A DNA stretch of 64,000 nucleotides from positions 434,001-498,000 of the forward strand of contig JAKZZE010000006.1 of the NCBI GenBank assembly GCA_024220505.1, read 5' to 3'. Under the pieces are notes generated by a model. The model was not told the origin of the DNA. It made no database searches and saw only the letters and a list, made by a program, of their open reading frames with translations. A program made the translations under genes and the position numbers. The stretch is from Rhizopus arrhizus. Lineage: Eukaryota > Mucoromycota > Mucoromycetes > Mucorales > Rhizopodaceae. Shown here piece after piece: positions 61,620-64,000 of this stretch (positions are counted from its first letter, which is position 1; each line of letters starts with the position of its first letter).

Positions 61620-63854
61620 TATGGAGCTTAACACTACTTTTGATTTATTTGACGAGAACTTGCAAAGCTATATGTCATCAGTTCCGTAAAGCTATAACTC
61701 AAGGTCAAAGCGCATACTCTTTTGAACTTGTAACTAATATTAAGCTACATCTGGCAAGGAAAAGAGTAAATGAAAATAAAAGTAGGATACAAAAATTAGA
61801 AGTAATCAACGTATTTTGAGTAATTTCGATTTTACATAATATCTAGTATCATATTCATCATTGCTGTAATTAAACAAATTTCTTCAAACATGGAAGAATA
61901 ATGATAGTTTAGAATAGGACAGCACTCATACAAGGGCAATGTATACTCTTTAATTAGACTTACTTTTGATTTACATAAAGGTATTAATTTATTTCGAAAG
62001 TAAGGTAGTATTCTAAGTTTTATTAATAGATTATCTTATCGAGTCCTATTGCAGAGAGAAAGCATAATTGATTGAACAAATAATTACTCTCATACTGAAT
62101 TTGTTTTTAGTTAACCCTAGACTTTAATAAAATATCCCGGGAAATTTATTAATGAAGAAGAGAGAATCTTGTTGGTAAAATCAGTCAGTGGAACATGCCT
62201 GTCGTAGTAAATTAATTTAGAATCTGTTGAAGAGAAGCAGCTTCCTAAAATTAGATACATTATAGTCAGATACACAAAATCGCAAAATGAGAGAGCAAAT
62301 AGAAAATGTAGCATGATATAAAATCCATTTGTTGAACAAAACAAAAGAAAGACAGAAATTCTAGCTCAATTTACGTTGGGCTATGTCACTTATTACATAA
62401 ATAAGAAAATAATAGAAAAAAAAAATATTTTATGCTGTATTTGTAGGATTTTCATTTAAAGTCAATAAAATAGAAGCTATAAAGTAATCCATTTTACAGG
62501 AGATTGTCTTGAGGCTAGAAAAAAGCTTTTATTTGTTTGATTCTATACATATCTAAGTTGGCATTATTTTTTTTTATTACCGTGATAAATTGACTGCATC
62601 AAATGCTGTGAAAATTAACAGCTTTTATTTCTTTAGTGATTTTGTTGTATGCCATCTATTTTGCTTAGTTTTGTTTAAGTGTATGACAGTTTGTAGATTG
62701 TATACATTATTTATTGAATGAGTGAATCAGTTATATTGTTTAAGCGGTTGATGACGTTAGTAGCTTGAGATTCCACTTGATCAAGTGCATCACGTATGCA
62801 TCTGCATTGACATCTTCTCAACAACGACACTCAATTTTTTATTTTATATTTAGACGCAACCTTAGTATTGATGATTTTCCTCGTTGAGACAAAGCACGAG
62901 AAAGAATATTTTGCTATGCAAAAAAAGTTGTCCGAGCGACAGGGATAATATATCTTTCAATATTCAAAATCCTGTCAGTTGAATTGCTTCTAATAATCTA
63001 ACAGTAATGAGACCGTATATATTACTTCAGTCTTATGATAAATGTTACTAAAAACCATGTACACTAATCGCTCATTTTGAGGACTCAGTTTATTGCTACT
63101 CTGGAAGGGTAAAGGTACGCGGCTCAGATTACAAAATGAATGAATTAATTAATACGGTTGTAAAAAGCCTATGCTAGAGTGTTGTAAATTCTTGCTATGT
63201 TCAGATGATATGCTGAGAATTGTGAGAGAAAAAGAGAATTGTCATGATTTTCATAATTGTTAATTTTTCTTTAAAGCATAACTACTATATACTTACCACT
63301 ACTGCAAAGGAGAATACTACAGTGATACCAAAGTTGTGAATATTGAGCTGTAATACAACAAGGTGTTATCCAAGTAAGAGGAAGATATAGAGCATAATAG
63401 GATCATAGGTACTTGGGTATGTAAAAAAATAGACCAAACGTCACAGATTATAAGAAATATAATGAGTATACAAAAAACCCTAATAATAAGTATAAAACAA
63501 AACTTGATCATTGATTAAAGCTCATTTAATAAAAAGAAGAATAACATACACACGCAAGCTCAGAAAGCAATACAAACAGCTTACATAGATGTTGCTGTAA
63601 GTGATTTATATTGATTTAATAATACATGAAGTTATGAATGAAGATTCAAGAAATCAGGCAGTAGATTATAAAAAGGGTTTCATATTATAACTTGACACCA
63701 TTCGAGGTCCTGATGATTGAATTCTTCATACAACATAGTAAAGTTCTAAGCTGCGAGTTGACTGTTGCCTTTGGCTCTAAATATATATGCCTTTTACTAA
63801 GATATAGTCCTTAAAATATAATTTATTATAATAAAATAATTGTATTATATTCTG
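61620..63854. other. ORF-free spacer inside the inverted repeat
   Basis: About 2.2 kb of AT-rich DNA with no ORF above 75 residues that looks coding. A minus-strand segment at 62711-62830 reads IRDALDQVESQATNVINRL and looks like the end of a coiled-coil protein, but it is isolated. No transposase, tRNA or rRNA was seen. Confidence 0.55.
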
Positions 63855-63868
63855 GATGTTTAAAGATA

Positions 63869-64000
63869 AATATACTACTTGGCTTTACACGAACTATATG
63901 TTACACATGCACATCTACCCATCCGCTCACGTTCCGTTTCGGCTGCTTATTAGCTATTAACATTTCCCAAATGACATATAGGTCCAGCAAATACAGCTAT
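63869..64000 (-). repeat. Right arm of a long inverted repeat, cut by the window edge
   Basis: Exact inverted copy of 61474-61605. It reaches the last base of the window, so its outer end is not visible. Confidence 0.92.

Overview
This window is nuclear DNA from a fungus, most likely a Mucoromycota mould of the Mucorales type. The evidence is AT-rich intergenic DNA with long A and T runs, many short GT...AG introns of about 50-70 bases, compact gene spacing, and fungal marker genes: a WC-1 blue-light receptor with LOV, PAS and GATA domains, Rom2-type RhoGEF, Fus3/Kss1-type MAP kinase, HP1 and mitochondrial HTD2. All gene spans below include introns. They were assembled by reading exons across splice sites, so exon ends are inferred.

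Layout. 0.6-2.4 kb holds a two-domain acyl-CoA thioesterase, followed by decayed transposon DNA (3.1-4.7 kb). 4.7-12.7 kb is a run of plus-strand housekeeping genes: NAD-dependent methylene-THF dehydrogenase, gamma-tubulin, BUD32 kinase and a tandem-propeller (coronin-7 type) coronin. It meets tail-to-tail a long minus-strand HFM1/Mer3 meiotic helicase gene. 19-24 kb is a gene-poor island. It contains a small orphan gene, an intact Tc1/mariner-type transposon with perfect 132-bp inverted repeats, and a decayed second copy of the orphan gene on the far side of the transposon. 24-27 kb has GNA1 and a tail-anchored EEP-family phosphodiesterase, followed by a retroelement gag relic. 29-33 kb has a sugar-type MFS transporter and an HTD2-type dehydratase.

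34-56 kb is dense: mitochondrial EF-Tu, a MAP kinase divergent from the WC-1 photoreceptor, a RhoGEF followed head-to-tail by a MyTH4-RhoGAP gene, a periplasmic-binding-protein-like surface protein, a dual-specificity phosphatase, proteasome subunit alpha-3, HP1 and a UPF0658 Golgi membrane protein. Several of these are signalling parts that can act in one network: Rho GEF and GAP, MAPK and phosphatase, and light input. There is no operon logic in a fungus, so linkage is only suggestive.

57-64 kb is accessory. It has relics of a tyrosine recombinase and of another repeat-family ORF, a small secreted lysine-rich protein, and finally a long inverted repeat (two identical 132-bp arms about 2.26 kb apart) that runs off the right edge of the window. 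No tRNA, rRNA or CRISPR was seen. No clearly new multi-gene system was found. The best candidates for novelty are the orphan gene pair around the transposon, the edge inverted repeat and the secreted basic protein.
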